Position numbers and translations under genes: made by a program. From Staphylotrichum longicolle (taxonomy: Eukaryota; Ascomycota; Sordariomycetes; Sordariales; Chaetomiaceae), in NCBI GenBank assembly GCA_019096155.1, contig JAHCVI010000001.1:13355243-13419242 (forward strand): a stretch of DNA of 64,000 nt, written 5' to 3'. Under the pieces are notes generated by a model, which had not been told where the DNA came from, searched no databases, and saw only the letters and a list, made by a program, of their open reading frames with translations. Position 1 is the stretch's first letter. Each line of letters opens with the position of its first letter. Below are positions 51,712-63,827 of the stretch, in pieces.

Positions 51712-54391
51712 ATGCTGTCCAATCCGCCCCAAATGAGCGCGCTTCATTCGCGCCACCGCCAGCACCGGCGGCAGAACTCGACACCATCGGCCTTCGACGC
51801 AGTAAAGATTGCACCTCTTCCTGATCTCCGGCAACGACGGCCCACTTCCCATCGGCGCGGACTCAGCTTGGACATTCGGGGACAGCATCCACAACCACTC
51901 GCCCCTGCGCCGCCGACAGCAGCGAGGCAGGAATATGTGGCAACGACGATGACGACGAAACCAGGACCGACGATCAAACCTCAACATGTGCTGCGAGAAT
52001 CACAGCAACAACGCACAATACGTTCGGGTCACAGCCAGCCCGCGTTCACAGAGCAAAATAACAGCGACATCTTCCTCCTATCACCGCAGGTCACGCCACA
52101 AACCCATCTCTACCCCAGCTCGCTGCCAGGCCAAGGGCAATTGACCGACGTTTCCGGACTTCCGTTTGAGCCGTACCCCAGTTCTCTTGGTCTGTTTGAC
52201 CGTGCGGCAGCCAACCTCAATGGAAACGGCATCGACCCACCCCAAGAATTCGAGTTCTTCACTGCCGACAGTGCGCTCTCCACACCGACTTTCATGACAT
52301 TTCCGGAATCGAGCCCAGCGGAAACAGGCCAGGGTTGGATCTCGGAGAGTGAGACGGCGAGCACACACTCACGGCGCTCGTCGAGGCGGATAAGCAACGG
52401 CATCTTGGACAAGGTTGCCAAGTTTGAAGCAATGCGAAACGGACAGGAAACTTTGCCACAGAGGCCATGCACGCCTGATGGCCAAACCAGCAATGGTACG
52501 TCCTCTCAATTTATGGTACATTTTTGGAGCATTGCTGACAAGGGGGATGTGAAGCTTTCTTCCCTCAAACACCAGTCGAAGTAAAACAGGAGTCAACGCC
52601 ATTCCAGCCACCGAACAGGTTTTTGGACGGTTACGACGAGTCAATGGAGGAGACCCTCAAGCCGGTCCGCAATAAGAACAGCAACCGTGCCTCGGGCATC
52701 TTTCAGGACTTGCGTCAGCAAGCGGAATCCATGGTTCACACACCCCCGCGGGCGAACACAATCCCGATGGCCATTACGAACCCGGGACTGAGGACGCCTG
52801 AGTTCATGAACATGCGCAATATCAGCGCCGAGTTCAGGAAGATTGAGCGCGAGTTTGGCAGCATCCCGACCAGTCCGGTGAACATCCCAGACATGTTCTC
52901 GCTCATGAAGGTGCCCAACGCCTTTGAGAACAAGCCAGACCTTCCACCATTCGAAGAGCAGAACATGGCTCCAGTTGGTGCCTCATCACCTGTCAGCCAG
53001 ACACCGTCACGCCGTGCCTCCCCACACCGTCGAACCGAGTCGATTGCCTCCATTACCAGCGCAGCAAGCATAGCAGATATCAACATCGAGGAGACCAAGA
53101 CGGACACGGGAGTGACCCTCGACGACATTGCAGCCTTCATCCAGGGGCCTGATCCGTCAGACGGCAAGTGGCGGTGTCTCTACGAGGGCTGCAACAAACC
53201 CTTTGGACGCAAGGAAAACATCAAGAGCCACGTCCAGACGCACCTGAACGACCGGCAATACCAATGCCCAACGTGCAAGAAGTGCTTCGTCCGCCAGCAC
53301 GATCTCAAGCGGCACGCCAAAATCCACACCGGCATCAAGCCGTACCCGTGCGAGTGCGGCAACAGCTTTGCGCGCCACGACGCCCTCACCCGGCACAGAC
53401 AGCGGGGTATGTGCATCGGCGCCTTTGACGGCGTCGTGCGCAAGGTGGTCAAGCGCGGACGGCCCAAAAAAATCCGGCCAGACATGGACGAGCGCCGGGA
53501 CAAGGCCGAGCGGACGCGACGCAAGAACAAGGTCACCTCGGCCAATTCTGCAAGCAGCCAGTCCGGGTACTCGGACATCTCCGCCGCCAACTCCCCCAGC
53601 AACGACTTCGACGGCCTCCTCGACGACGACCACTTCCCATCCTTCACCCTCCCGCCTGCCACCATCCACCCCACCACCCTCGCCGTGTCCACAGCGCCAA
53701 TACCCACCACAGGCACCACCACCACCTCCATGGCCACCATCTACCGCTCCATCTCCCCCTCCGCCATGAGCAACTACAGCCAAACCAGCACCTCCAACCA
53801 CCCCCACCCCACCCTCCCACCACTCCCACGACAGCAAGCCTCCACCGCCACCAGCACAAGCACAGCCGACTTTTCCGACATCCACAACAACAACAGCAGC
53901 AACAGCCCACCATCCCCCACCAAATCCGTCGCCAGCCACTACACCCACCACGCAGCCACCACCCCGCCAGACCTCTCGTCCCCGCGCTCCCCGCCCCCGC
54001 TCGCCTCCAGCGGCGGCAGCGGCGGCGGCGCCAGCGCCCGCTGGGTCGACCTCGACCCGGGCAACGCCAGCGACCTGTCGGACGTGTCCATCGGTCTGGG
54101 GACGACGGTCGCCGCGCACGCCGCCTCGGCCGCCGGGGCAGGGACAGGGGCAGCCGGGAATGCCTTCAATGGCGCTGGTGGTTTGGAGGCGTACCAGCAC
54201 GATAGCATGCTGCTGGGGTTCCATGTCGGGGAGGAGTTGGTGGGGTTGGAGGGGATTCAGATGCTGGGTGGGGCCGGGAATGGGGGATGGGATGGGTGGT
54301 GGGGGGGGTCAAGTTTGAGAAGTTTGATGACGAGTTTGATCCGGTGAGTATGTTTACGAATGGGGAGGATGTGTTTTTTGGGACTGCGTGA
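51712..54391 (+). CDS. ace2: SWI5/ACE2-type C2H2 zinc-finger transcription factor, about 866 aa
   Basis: Exons 51712-52495 and 52576-54391 (GTACGT donor, CTGAC branch, pyrimidine tract, CCAG). Start ATG 51712 (MLSNPPQMSALHSRHRQ). A long S/P/Q-rich N-terminus leads to three fingers: C-x4-C finger in WRCLYEGCNKPFGRKENIKS, classic finger YQCPTCKKCFVRQHDLKRH, and a C-x-C finger YPCECGNSFARHDALTRHR ending in C rather than H, the pattern of yeast Ace2/Swi5. KRGRPKKIRP follows, AT-hook/NLS-like. In yeast these drive daughter-specific cell-separation and wall genes; here a similar nuclear role is inferred. The end is broken: an 8-G run at 54301-54308 puts the tail out of frame; one more G would give KFEKFDDEFDPVSMFTNGED and FFGTA, stopping at 54391. 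Confidence 0.88.
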
Positions 54392-55444
54392 GGGCGCGGT
54401 GTGTGGAGGATGGGAGGGGTTCTCTTGTGTTGTTTGTTCTGGTTTGGGTTTGGGACGGGGATAGAGGGATGGGGTTTCTGGAAGGGGAGGGGGGCTCCTT
54501 TTTCTTTTGTGTCTGCTTCTTGGCTGGGTTGGGCTGATGACACTGCTGTGATGTGCTCGGCCATGCCCAGGTTGGGTTTTTTTCTTTTTCTGCTTGGAGG
54601 AATTGGATGGAAATTTGCACTGATATCATGCTGCAATGGGTGTGGGTGTGTACTGTACAACCAGCGCTGGGCTCTTCTTTTCATGGTGTTGGTCCGGGGC
54701 AAATGGCGCTGGATCATGCCGTCCAGGGTTTAGGACAAGATGGTTTCTCTATGTCTTTTTTGTTGCCATTTTTATAGCGGTCCTCGCTTTCTTGTTTTCC
54801 TTTGTTTTCTTTTGAATCGAAGTCATGTTGGATTCCGCTATGGGGTGGTTGGCGCCGTACAGATCTCATCTTCCAGATTCCCAGAGATTTGGTTCGGGCG
54901 GAATACCTCGCGCTTATGCTTGGAAAACAAAAATCAAATGCTGTTGCTTCACGCTTGGTGCCTTTGGCAACCTTCAATTGTTGTTCTCTGGTGCTCGAAT
55001 GCATGTTTGGCTGGACGGACAAATACCCCAGTTTCATGGCTCAGTACTTGAGTCCATTTTCAATGCAGATCCAGCACGCATAGGTGAGCTGGTCACAGTC
55101 TACAATGATTTTACTTCTCATGGAATGAAGACATGTTGAGTGGCGGAGAAAGCTGGTGTTGAAAAGAAGGGAGACGCGTTGTGAGGGTGGGAAATTACCT
55201 ATTCGCTTTTATAGCACGTTAATAATTAAACTTCATTTGCCTTGTGATGCGGTCCACCAATGGATGAAAGATTCCATGAGGCACAGCACAGGGTCATCCC
55301 GTCTGACCGGATTGACTGTACTGTACCTGACGTTTTCCTCACATGCAAAATACCGCCTCTCCAGTAGTTCGACCCGTGACGAAGGCCTCGTCTCTCGCAC
55401 ACCTCGCCGAAGAACTTGCTCCGTGAAGGTTTTGTTGGCAGTCC
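54392..55444. other. 1-kb intergenic region, no gene seen
   Basis: 3' flank of the zinc-finger gene, T/G-rich. Short overlapping frames only (for example 54825-55139 plus). Nothing called. Confidence 0.5.
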
Positions 55445-56204
55445 ATGATGCGTTCAATCACCATCTTTGGCACCGTCGCCATCGGATTAGGGCTCGCCGT
55501 CGCTGCCGCCGCCGCCGACCAGAACACAGACATGATTCCCAGCACAAGCACGAGTGCAAACCCTTCAATAAGCCCAACCCCACCCAGCAGCGTCCGGGTT
55601 TTCCTTGACATCCCGTATGCTCGGAACGACATCTACGCCGCGTCTGTCGCCAGCGCGTGCAAAGACCAAACCATATACGCCCTCCAGTGCACCGGCTCTC
55701 CGAACATCCCCGACGCGTCCAACTTCTGCGGCCCAGATGCACCTGTGGGTCACCCGATGGCGCCGGAGGGGAGAAACGAGCACCGCTAGCTAAACACACC
55801 TTTCCTCCCAGACGTTCACCGTGACCGAAGGCCCCTCCACGTTCATGGCCAGCTACGGACATATGACGACCGTGGGCGACCAGAGGGTGTCGGTGACGAC
55901 AGTCAAGAGCTGCCAAATAACGCCGGCGGCCGCTGTGACTTGCATCGATACTTGGCACCTCATAGCCCCAGCCGGCGTCGCGCTGCCCCATGACTGGCCC
56001 ACAGCCGGGACTGGGTCCATGGTCAATCCCCACGTCTCGTCGTATTATCGTCAGGTGGCAGTCACTGCCGGCGGGGACAAGCTCGCCAGCGCGACCGAGG
56101 CGTGCAAGCCGGCGGCTACTAATGTCGCGATGGGAGTTGAGCCGCGTGGGTTATGGGCCATTACAGGGACGTTGGTGGTGGGAGTTTTGGGGATGTTTGT
56201 GTAG
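55445..56204 (+). CDS. secreted, probably GPI-anchored cysteine-containing protein, 230 aa
   Basis: Exons 55445-55744 and 55812-56204, phase 0, with a GTGGGT donor, GCTAAAC branch and CCCAG acceptor. Two ATGs in a row; the signal peptide is MRSITIFGTVAIGLGLAVAA. After a Thr/Ser/Pro stretch comes a beta-rich domain with SVASACKDQTIYALQCTG and FCGPDAP, then after the intron VKSCQITPAAAVTCIDTW. The end (MGVEPRGLWAITGTLVVGVL) is a hydrophobic tail after a small-residue stretch, as for GPI attachment. Probably a cell-wall or plasma-membrane surface protein. Cysteines are few and evenly placed, unlike the eight-cysteine CFEM pattern. I do not recognise the family by name. Confidence 0.75.
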
Positions 56205-56767
56205 TGAGAACCGAGGGTGAGTAAGAGTCCCTGGTGAATATTAATGTACGAAGCTTTTGTGGCTTTGTAGGTTGGCTGATGAAGAACTGATAGGGTTTGT
56301 GGTTGGCCCTCTGCAAGGCTCGGGCCTCAATCTGTTGACTTCCAGGTTGTAGTTCAATACCCATCAAGTTAATTATACTGGGAAACATGGACATTGCTGA
56401 GCAACTGAGAACAGCTCACAGCAGCTGAAAGAGCCCAGTTAGAACTTAGACATGGCAGCGGACAGAGTGCAGAAGACATGAACGCCGCGGATGAAGGCCA
56501 AAGCGCACCGTGCCAAGTCAGTGTGCCTCTGTAATAGACACGGTGTGGTCCCAAGCTCAGCTCCCCGAGTTTCTGTGACTTCCAGTCTTCAGCTTTTTGG
56601 CCAAACACTTTCCCATCACTCAACCCAAGTGGTCATCAATGTGAAGGTCGGCCAAAGGCACGACAACTCAGCTTGATCATCTCGATCGACTGACAAAACA
56701 TCAACCAAACATCAGCCACGTCACGAATTTCCATCGATTTTCCTTGTGGAATTTGGAGGACGCCAAA
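56205..56767. other. intergenic, no gene seen
   Basis: Between the secreted protein and the MYND gene, both on plus strand. AT-richer; no coding frame. Confidence 0.5.
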
Positions 56768-59700
56768 ATGCCAACCCCGGACACATTCAACCTGCCCGCA
56801 CTGGAGCAAGTGGGCAACTTTGATCTGGCGACCAGCTTGACCGAAGACCTGCCCCAGGGCGCCGATGCCGACATCCTCCTCCTGGGCTGCGGGGATGCCC
56901 GCCACATCCTCTACACCTTGTTCGCCGAAAAGGGCCTTCCATCCCGCAAGCTTGACTTTACTGCCTGTGATACTGACGAGGGTACCCTTGGTAAGAGTTC
57001 GGTTCACGTCGTTAATTGGGCAGCACTAACACAGCCCAGCGCGCAACATCCTGCTCTTCACGCTCACTCTGGACAACGACGACAAAGTCTCGTTGGCCCA
57101 GATCTGGAATATCTACCACCATCCCGCCCTGGACAACAGGGACATTCAGCTCATTGCTAGCCAGGCACAAAAGCTGCTTGGCCTCTCACAGACATTGCAA
57201 GAATGGCACTCGGGCCCGTACGGAGCCACCCTTCGTTTCTGCGACGTGGTGACCTTCTCTCTTGTCCGCAGTATGTGGACGAAGTGGGCGGACGTTGCTC
57301 GTCAGAGCAGTTCGAATACCGACAAGAGCCGTTCAGCCCAGTTCGCCCGCGACAAGGTTGAGCATACCTTTGAGTCTTGGGCGGTGCAGATATCCAAGAA
57401 GCTCATATTTGCGGACAAGGAGCAGATAGAGACGCCTCTTTCTGAGTCTGACGGAGATGAGATCGTCGTTCCGAACCCATTGTTCACTGTTCCACTCACA
57501 ACATCGGCGGTCCTCAGAAACGCAACCCACCCTCTCCTTGGTTTTCACATTACAGCGGCTCAAGCCAACCTGACCGGGGTGTCTCCGATCGGCATGAACG
57601 AAATTCTTGAGTGCGACGCAGACGTCCAGGACAGCCTCTTCAGCGCGGCAGTTGCGCAGTTCGGAGACTGGACCGACGCCTTCAGAGACGCTGCACCAAG
57701 GACCGTCATCAGGTTCACCACCTCTGAATGCTTTGCCTTGTGCTACACTTTGCGATTCAGTTTGGAGACTGGCAAGACATGCGCACAGCACTACCACGGG
57801 AAGGTCGGCTTCGAGGCGCTAGCGCTGGCAGAATCAGAGTACGGTGATGGCGGCTCGGCACCGAAGCAATTCGACGTAATCGACGCATCCACCCACTTTA
57901 GGAGGCTCAACACTTTGAATATGTTGGTCTCAGCTGGACCTCTGCTGAAGGATTTGCCCTCTTCGACGCTCTATACCAGGAACCTCCACCGGCTGAGCGA
58001 CGAGGAAAATATCGAGGAGTTGCTTTGCGGACATACCACGACCGTCTCAATGCTCCTTGGCCTGGTCTCTGTAGAGTATTGGACGAACGCCAAAGCCAGA
58101 TCGACAGCGAGTCAGGTACTGGAAGTCTGGTCCAAAAAGAGCCCTGCGCCAACCGCCGAGCACACGATATTAGGCTTTCGCCATTCCTGGAAGCAGACCA
58201 AGCATATGCCGGGACGGGACTCAAGGGCCTCAGACTCGCTGCTTCAAGCCAGCATTGAGGACCTTGCCTCTTTAGTCCACTCTTGTTACCAAAACATGTA
58301 TGCTGTCCGAGGCCTGAAGCAACGCCCTTCGGAAGAACAGCTGAAAGCCTGGGGTCCCAACCAACTACTCGCCTCACACAATCACCCCGGAACCATCTCC
58401 GCTTTTGTCAGGTCCATCGCACGCCGAGCTGAGGTGGATTCGACGCAACTCTTCGAAGGGTTTTTGGAGAAAATCACCTCCGATCCCCAACTGCGGGTTT
58501 GTCTGGGTGCGTACACGCTTGAAGTGCCTACTTTTGGGCTCAAGTTGGCAAAGTCCTGGCATTGGCTGGACCTGAAGCCAAAGTCCAGGCCTGCGTTTAG
58601 CAAATGGGCAACCGTCCCTCCGGCCGTTGCTATCACTGTGGTCGTACCAACGGAACGTTGGAAGGCGGTAACCCCCGTCATGGATGAGAGCGATGGACCA
58701 AGGGCGTTGAATGCGGAGATCAGCGGCCATCTTCGCATTCCCGACACAAAGGCTGCAACTGTCTACTGGGACACCCAGGTTTCTTTCGGCACCATCGAGA
58801 CAGAGAGTTCTCGCGACCAAGACAACTTCGTGGTGCGAGTGCAAGAAGACCAGGAGGCCTGGAAGGGCAGTTCCCCGATGATCATCTCGTACTACGTCCC
58901 TACTCAATTCGTCGAAGCCATGTTTAGCCAGGCTACTGTTAGTTTCAGCGCCTTGTTCTCGATTCTTCGTCCTGACGGCCGCGAAGAAATGGCGGGCGAT
59001 ACCATCCTCTTCCCCTTTGAGAAGCCGCTTTCTGACGAGGAGCATGTCTTCATCACGAAATACCGGCCTCGCCAAACTGGCTACGCTATCACCGAGGGCG
59101 TGTTGCTGGACTTGCCAAAATCGAAGACCCCAGAGAACGACATTACGTCCTCTAATGCGACCTTCACAGCCAATTTCTCCTCGCAGAAGTCGGCCGACAT
59201 TCTTACTGTCACCGGACGTCTCGACATTACTTCAGAGGAGGGTAGGAGGCTGCTCGCCGACAAGGTGCCAATTGAATTGGAGCAATCGTCTCCTTTCACC
59301 ATCGACATCATCTCTTCGGCAAGGACCGGGCTCTCATCCTGCCCTTATCCTTCCCTGCCCCAATCCTCAAGGACGGCAGCAAAACCCGCATCGCCCGCAC
59401 AACCGGCTACATCGAAGTCATCGCGCCCCTCGCCAACCCGTCCACCCACCCCGCACCCCTCGACAACATCCTCCCAACCACCCTCCTCGCCTCTTCCAAC
59501 ATCCCCTCAACCCTCAACATCCCCCACCTCAACCTCTCCACCCTCCCCATCCTCCCCTCGAGGACAAATCCCGCGTGTCCTTCCTCACCACCTTGACCTC
59601 CCTCATGTTCTCGGCCCGCGAGCGCCGCATCCGCGAGCAGACCCTCACCGCCGCCCGGAATCCCAGCTCCTCCCACGCCGCGCCTCAACTTCAAGGAGTC

Positions 59701-60363
59701 CCTCTTCACCTCTTTCATGCTCGTGTCGGGCCTGCAGGGCGGGCAGACGGGGCTCTTCGCGCTGACCCACCCGGGCGGGGGGCATCCACGTGCTGCTGTT
59801 CGTCAGCGCGCTGCGGGTCGACGCGGCGGCGCAGGGGGGCGGCGTGGTGCTGGACGCGGCGGCGCTGCCGTTCACGCGGGCGCTGGTGGACTCGGGCGTG
59901 CTGGAGGGGTTCCTGCTGGTGCTGCCCGACGCGACGCCGCGCGAAAGGAGCGTGGAAGAGGGCGCGGCGCTGGCGGAGCGGTGCCCGGAAGCAAGGGGTG
60001 CGCGAACTGCTGTGCGCGTGCGGGGAGGGCAGGCTGCCCGAGGGGTTCGTGACGCTGCCGGAGTGGGAGACGGCGGCGCGGTATGCCACGCGCGTGGCCA
60101 TCAGCCCGGTGTATGCGTCGCCGCTGGTGGAGGATGTGATTCCGCCCGGGATGGCCAAGGCCGCGGCGGACAAGGGGGAGGGGGAGGGGGCCGTGATGAT
60201 GGCGTGTCGGAAGTGTGGGAAGATCGGGGGCACGCCCGGGGTGAAGCTGAGGAAGTGCGCGAGGTGTTTGGAGGTGGCCTATTGCTCGCCCGAGTGCCAG
60301 AAGACGGATTGGAAGAAGCATCGGATGGAGTGCAAGGAGTCGGAAGTGCATGGGATGGCCTAA
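56768..60363 (+). CDS. DUF4470 + MYND zinc-finger protein, about 1,180 aa, several frame breaks near the 3' end
   Basis: Exon 1 (56768-56990) MPTPDTFNLPALEQ through DADILLLGCGDARHILYTLF and DFTACDTDEGTL, the start of the DUF4470 domain (PF14737); a GTAAGA donor with CACTAAC branch leads to exon 2 at 57040 (ARNILLFTL). A long alpha/beta middle part of unknown role follows. The C-terminus is a MYND finger: MACRKCGKIG, RKCARCLEVAYCSPECQKTD and WKKHRMEC, the complete C-x2-C...C-x2-C...H-x3-C set, a protein-interaction module. Between 59310 and 60000 the frame changes about five times (near 59311, 59560, 59660, 59775 and 59995), each time between segments that stay protein-like (FGKDRALILPLSFPAP; EDKSRVSFLTTLTSLMFS; NFKESLFTSFMLVSGL; IHVLLFVSALRVDA; KQGVRELLCACGEGRL). 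Probably assembly indels in GC-rich DNA, otherwise a decaying gene. Confidence 0.85.
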
Positions 60364-62844
60364 AAGGGGGCGGGTCTGGTACAAGACTCAGTCACTAGCT
60401 CTGGGATGAGAACACACCCTGTGTATGTACCGTACTGTTGTGGTTATGGAGTTGTTTTGTTCTTGTAGCAGTGGTCTCCGATTATGAGATGTAATTTATA
60501 GCTACCACCTTCATGAGACATGGTGTTTTGCATGTGCTTGCTGGATGTATATGCTCCAAATTATGATGCAGGAGTTTCGAAGTGTGGAATTCACACCCCC
60601 AGCAATCCAATCCGAACAACCGAGCAGTATGGGGTTGCTGTGCGTTGATTACTACACGAGATACTCGATTTTTTAGTGAATTATTTCTGCGAGACGACGG
60701 ATAATTCCAAGAGGAGGATGGTAGCTTGATATGATTGAGAGTCAAAGGAAAGGAAAGTGTTATGAGATTATTGGAATTAAATCAATTTGTCATTTCTTGA
60801 CAAAGTTTCTCTTGAAGGAGCTCCGAGTTGTTGCAGCACAGCTATTTCCTCACACTTGCAGCGTTCGTCGGAGGTGATGGTTGCATTCTGAAATTTGTAA
60901 ACCAGCTAAAACGCAAAGAGCGTCTTTGAGGATTTGAAGCGCGAGACTTGGTACTTCTGGCCCATGACTCTTGTCAAGGGAAATTGTGATGTCAAGCTGT
61001 GTCGTCTTGGGGTTGATGTTTGTGGGAACCGGAATCCCATCCTCTTCACGGCCAATTCCTCTCACCCCAAGCTCGGGGCATTACGAATTAGTTACTAATG
61101 TATTGAACGCTGGAGGAATTCAGTTCCTGCGAAACGACTTCATAAACGCAGCGGGAAGGCACAGAGCCGATAGCCTGTTCCTCCTGTGTCCTGGAATACG
61201 GTCTTCGGTGGGTTTGAAGCCACCTCCAACGGAAGCTTCCATGCGTCCACTGAGGCTGTGCAGTGCTGAGCGCCCAAAAGGGTCCTGCAGTGGAACGACG
61301 CGGAAGGTCCGGGGTCGCTGGGGTACTTCGTATTTCATTCACCACCAGCAATCAATCAATCGGTCGACCCCGATGCTTTTCTCGCCCAACAGCCGAGAGC
61401 GGCAATGAACGGGACGGCTAAAAAGGTCCAGCGCCGTCTCGACAAAGGCTGGAATGGCCGCTGTCTGCGGTTTTCACCGCCAACAAGACGGACTCGGGGT
61501 ACACAGCCGTTTCCCCCACTCTCCCCGTGTTTTCTGTTTCATGTTGCCAAACCCCGGTTGAGCGTGCGTGCAACACGCAAATCTGCAAACCGAGGGCAGC
61601 GCTCGCAGTTCCAGTTTTTGCCTCCGCGCGTTCCGGGCATCGTGCTCTCGCAACATCCCGTCCCCAACCTCAGAGCGCTTGTCGGCAGGTTGTGAGTGAT
61701 GAGTTTCTTATTTTATCCGGCGTTCGTTGGCAGATTGTTCGTGTTGGACAGTGTTTCCCCATGTTCCATGAGCGCAACGCTGAAGACTGAAGATGGGTGG
61801 CGTGTGCATAAGTCACCTGCTGAAAAAGGATCACCTGTATCGAGGTCCTGCCGAGGATGAAGTATGATAGTGTACGCTAGCTTTTTGTGCAGTCCATCGG
61901 TGCTGGACCTAACAGGAATTGGTCCCCGATAACAGAGCCCAGACTCCGCGACTTTGCATCCTATGCCAACGATCGACAGGTGCCCCTGAAATTTGATCGG
62001 GCTGGCGCGTTCGCTCCAGCCAATGACCAGCTCCCAGTCGGTGAGTTGTGGGCGGCGCTTGGCATGATTGGCGCAGATTTCTGTGTGGAGGGTCCATTCC
62101 GCCAAACCCAACGCGGACTGGCGCCAGGGGCGGACGTGTGGTGCCTTGCTTGGGCAGTGGACAGGAACGGCCGAAAGGGCAGGGGTCCATGTGCAGGACT
62201 GCCCCGGCGTCATCCCGAGGTCCCCAGCGCAATTTCGTTCCAGTTCTCGCTTCCCCTGTGGCTCGTGGGACGAGCGAGGCCTTTGTGGGTTCCGTCGTTC
62301 TCCCTCCTCGCCCGATCTCGACCTTGCAACAAAACCACTTTCGCTCCCTCCAGTCACTCCTTTAAGCCATCTTGTACGTCTTCACTCCACCTTTTCCACG
62401 TCGAGAAAAGGCACTCCTCCTCGCTTTCTCCTCTGCATCGCTGCCGTCCAGCACGTTGCGGGAACCAGGAAATGTGCTCTCATCTTTAGCGCCCGGTCGC
62501 TGAAAAGGGAATCGCTACAGTTACAGGCAACATTCACCAGCCATCCACACTCGTTCAACCAACTTGGATTCATTTCACAGAGGGTCAAATCACACGCAGC
62601 CCCTCTCGCTCTTTTTGTTTGTTTTTCGCCCTCGACCACAGTCCCTTTGTGTTGGAACCTTCGGTAGACCACGGCTCGACGGCAAACCGAGACACCGGCC
62701 ATCGACTCACACCTTTCCGAGCGAGCCGCCGACGAGAAACCATCGGCCAGGACCCGAAATTCGTCTGCGAGATTGAGTCAACACGAAAGACCACTAGGCC
62801 CGACACTGACAAACAAACGAACTTCACATCGGCCACCCACAACA
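60364..62844. other. 2.5-kb intergenic region, no gene recognised
   Basis: AT-rich immediately after the MYND gene (60400-60900), then mixed sequence. Overlapping open frames at 61400-62700 on both strands lack motifs. The last 500 bases, C/A/T-rich with many short CACTTT/CCTC tracts, look like a long 5' leader for the WSC gene, as is usual for cell-wall sensor genes. Confidence 0.5.
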
Positions 62845-63827
62845 ATGAAGTCCGCAGCACTTCTCGCAGCAGCACTTCTCGCTGTTGCCGACGCGTTGCC
62901 AGAGAATGTCTGGTCGAGGCACGGGATGAAGGGAAAGAACATCGTCGCCGCCCGGTACACCAAGGGCAAGCAAACACCAGCTCAGCCCCCGACCCTCAAT
63001 TCGCCAACGGTGCACGGCTGCTACAAATCGTCGGGCGATCTCAAATTCGTGATGATCCACGAGTACAACAGCGTAGGGAAGTGCGGCGGCGAGATCTGCC
63101 CGCAGGCCGGATACCTCGTTGGAGGCTCGACAGGTGGGAACCAGTGCTGGTGTGGAAACACATATCCGCCCAAATCAGACCTGATCAATGATTCGAACTG
63201 CGATGTCGGTTGTACGGGTTACGGCCAGGAAGCATGTGAGTCGTTACGGATTCTTGCGTCACCGGGACACAACTAACCAAGTCAACCAGGCGGCGGTCTT
63301 GAGGCCTTCACCATCTACAACACCGGGCTAAGCCTGACGGTCAAGAGCGAGGGCGATGCCGAATCCAGCAGCAGCTCAGCAACACCGACTAGCACCAAGG
63401 CACCAGCTGCGACCACAGCAGCACCTGAGAAGACCCTCATCGTCACATCGACACCCACCGAGACGGCCTCAAGCGAGGGTGGAACCAACGTTGCTGGCAT
63501 TGTGGCGGGCGTCGTCGTGGGTGTCGTCGTCGTTGCTTGCGCGATCGGCGGTGGTTTCCTGTATATGCGCCGCAAGAGGAACAAGGAGATAGAGGAGGAG
63601 CACCGTCGCAACGCCGCAGTCAGCGCCTTCGTTGGCAAGTCGCCGGGAAGCAGCGCGGGGTCCATGACGGATGCCCGGCTGGATCCCGTGATGGCTCAAA
63701 GGAGACTGAGCGACGGCAGCATCGCCGATAACCAAGATTACTCCAGGAGGATCCTTCGCGTACGTTGACTCACTTTCTTTCACGGCCGAGGACCCCTTGC
63801 TGACAAGACCAGGTCACCAATGCATGA
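62845..63827 (+). CDS. WSC-domain transmembrane cell-wall stress sensor, 291 aa
   Basis: Exons 62845-63235, 63290-63759 and 63813-63827 (CTAAC branch in intron 1; last intron GTACGT-CCAG) give an exact frame ending DYSRRILRVTNA. Signal peptide MKSAALLAAALLAVADAL. WSC domain (PF01822) at about 56-145: HGCYKSS, GKCGGEIC, GGNQCWCGN, SNCDVGCTGYGQEACGG, giving the eight conserved cysteines. A Ser/Thr-rich stalk (155-196), one membrane helix (about 198-222, GIVAGVVVGVVVVACAIGGG), then a basic MRRKRNKE stop-transfer and a cytosolic tail. In yeast such Wsc proteins sense wall stress and activate Rho1/PKC signalling; the same is inferred. The last exon encodes only five codons including the stop, so it is easily missed. 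Confidence 0.95.

Noticed and set aside
53157..54224. 355-codon minus-strand frame, glycine/valine rich
   Set aside because: Antisense of the zinc-finger gene; composition is that of a shadow frame.
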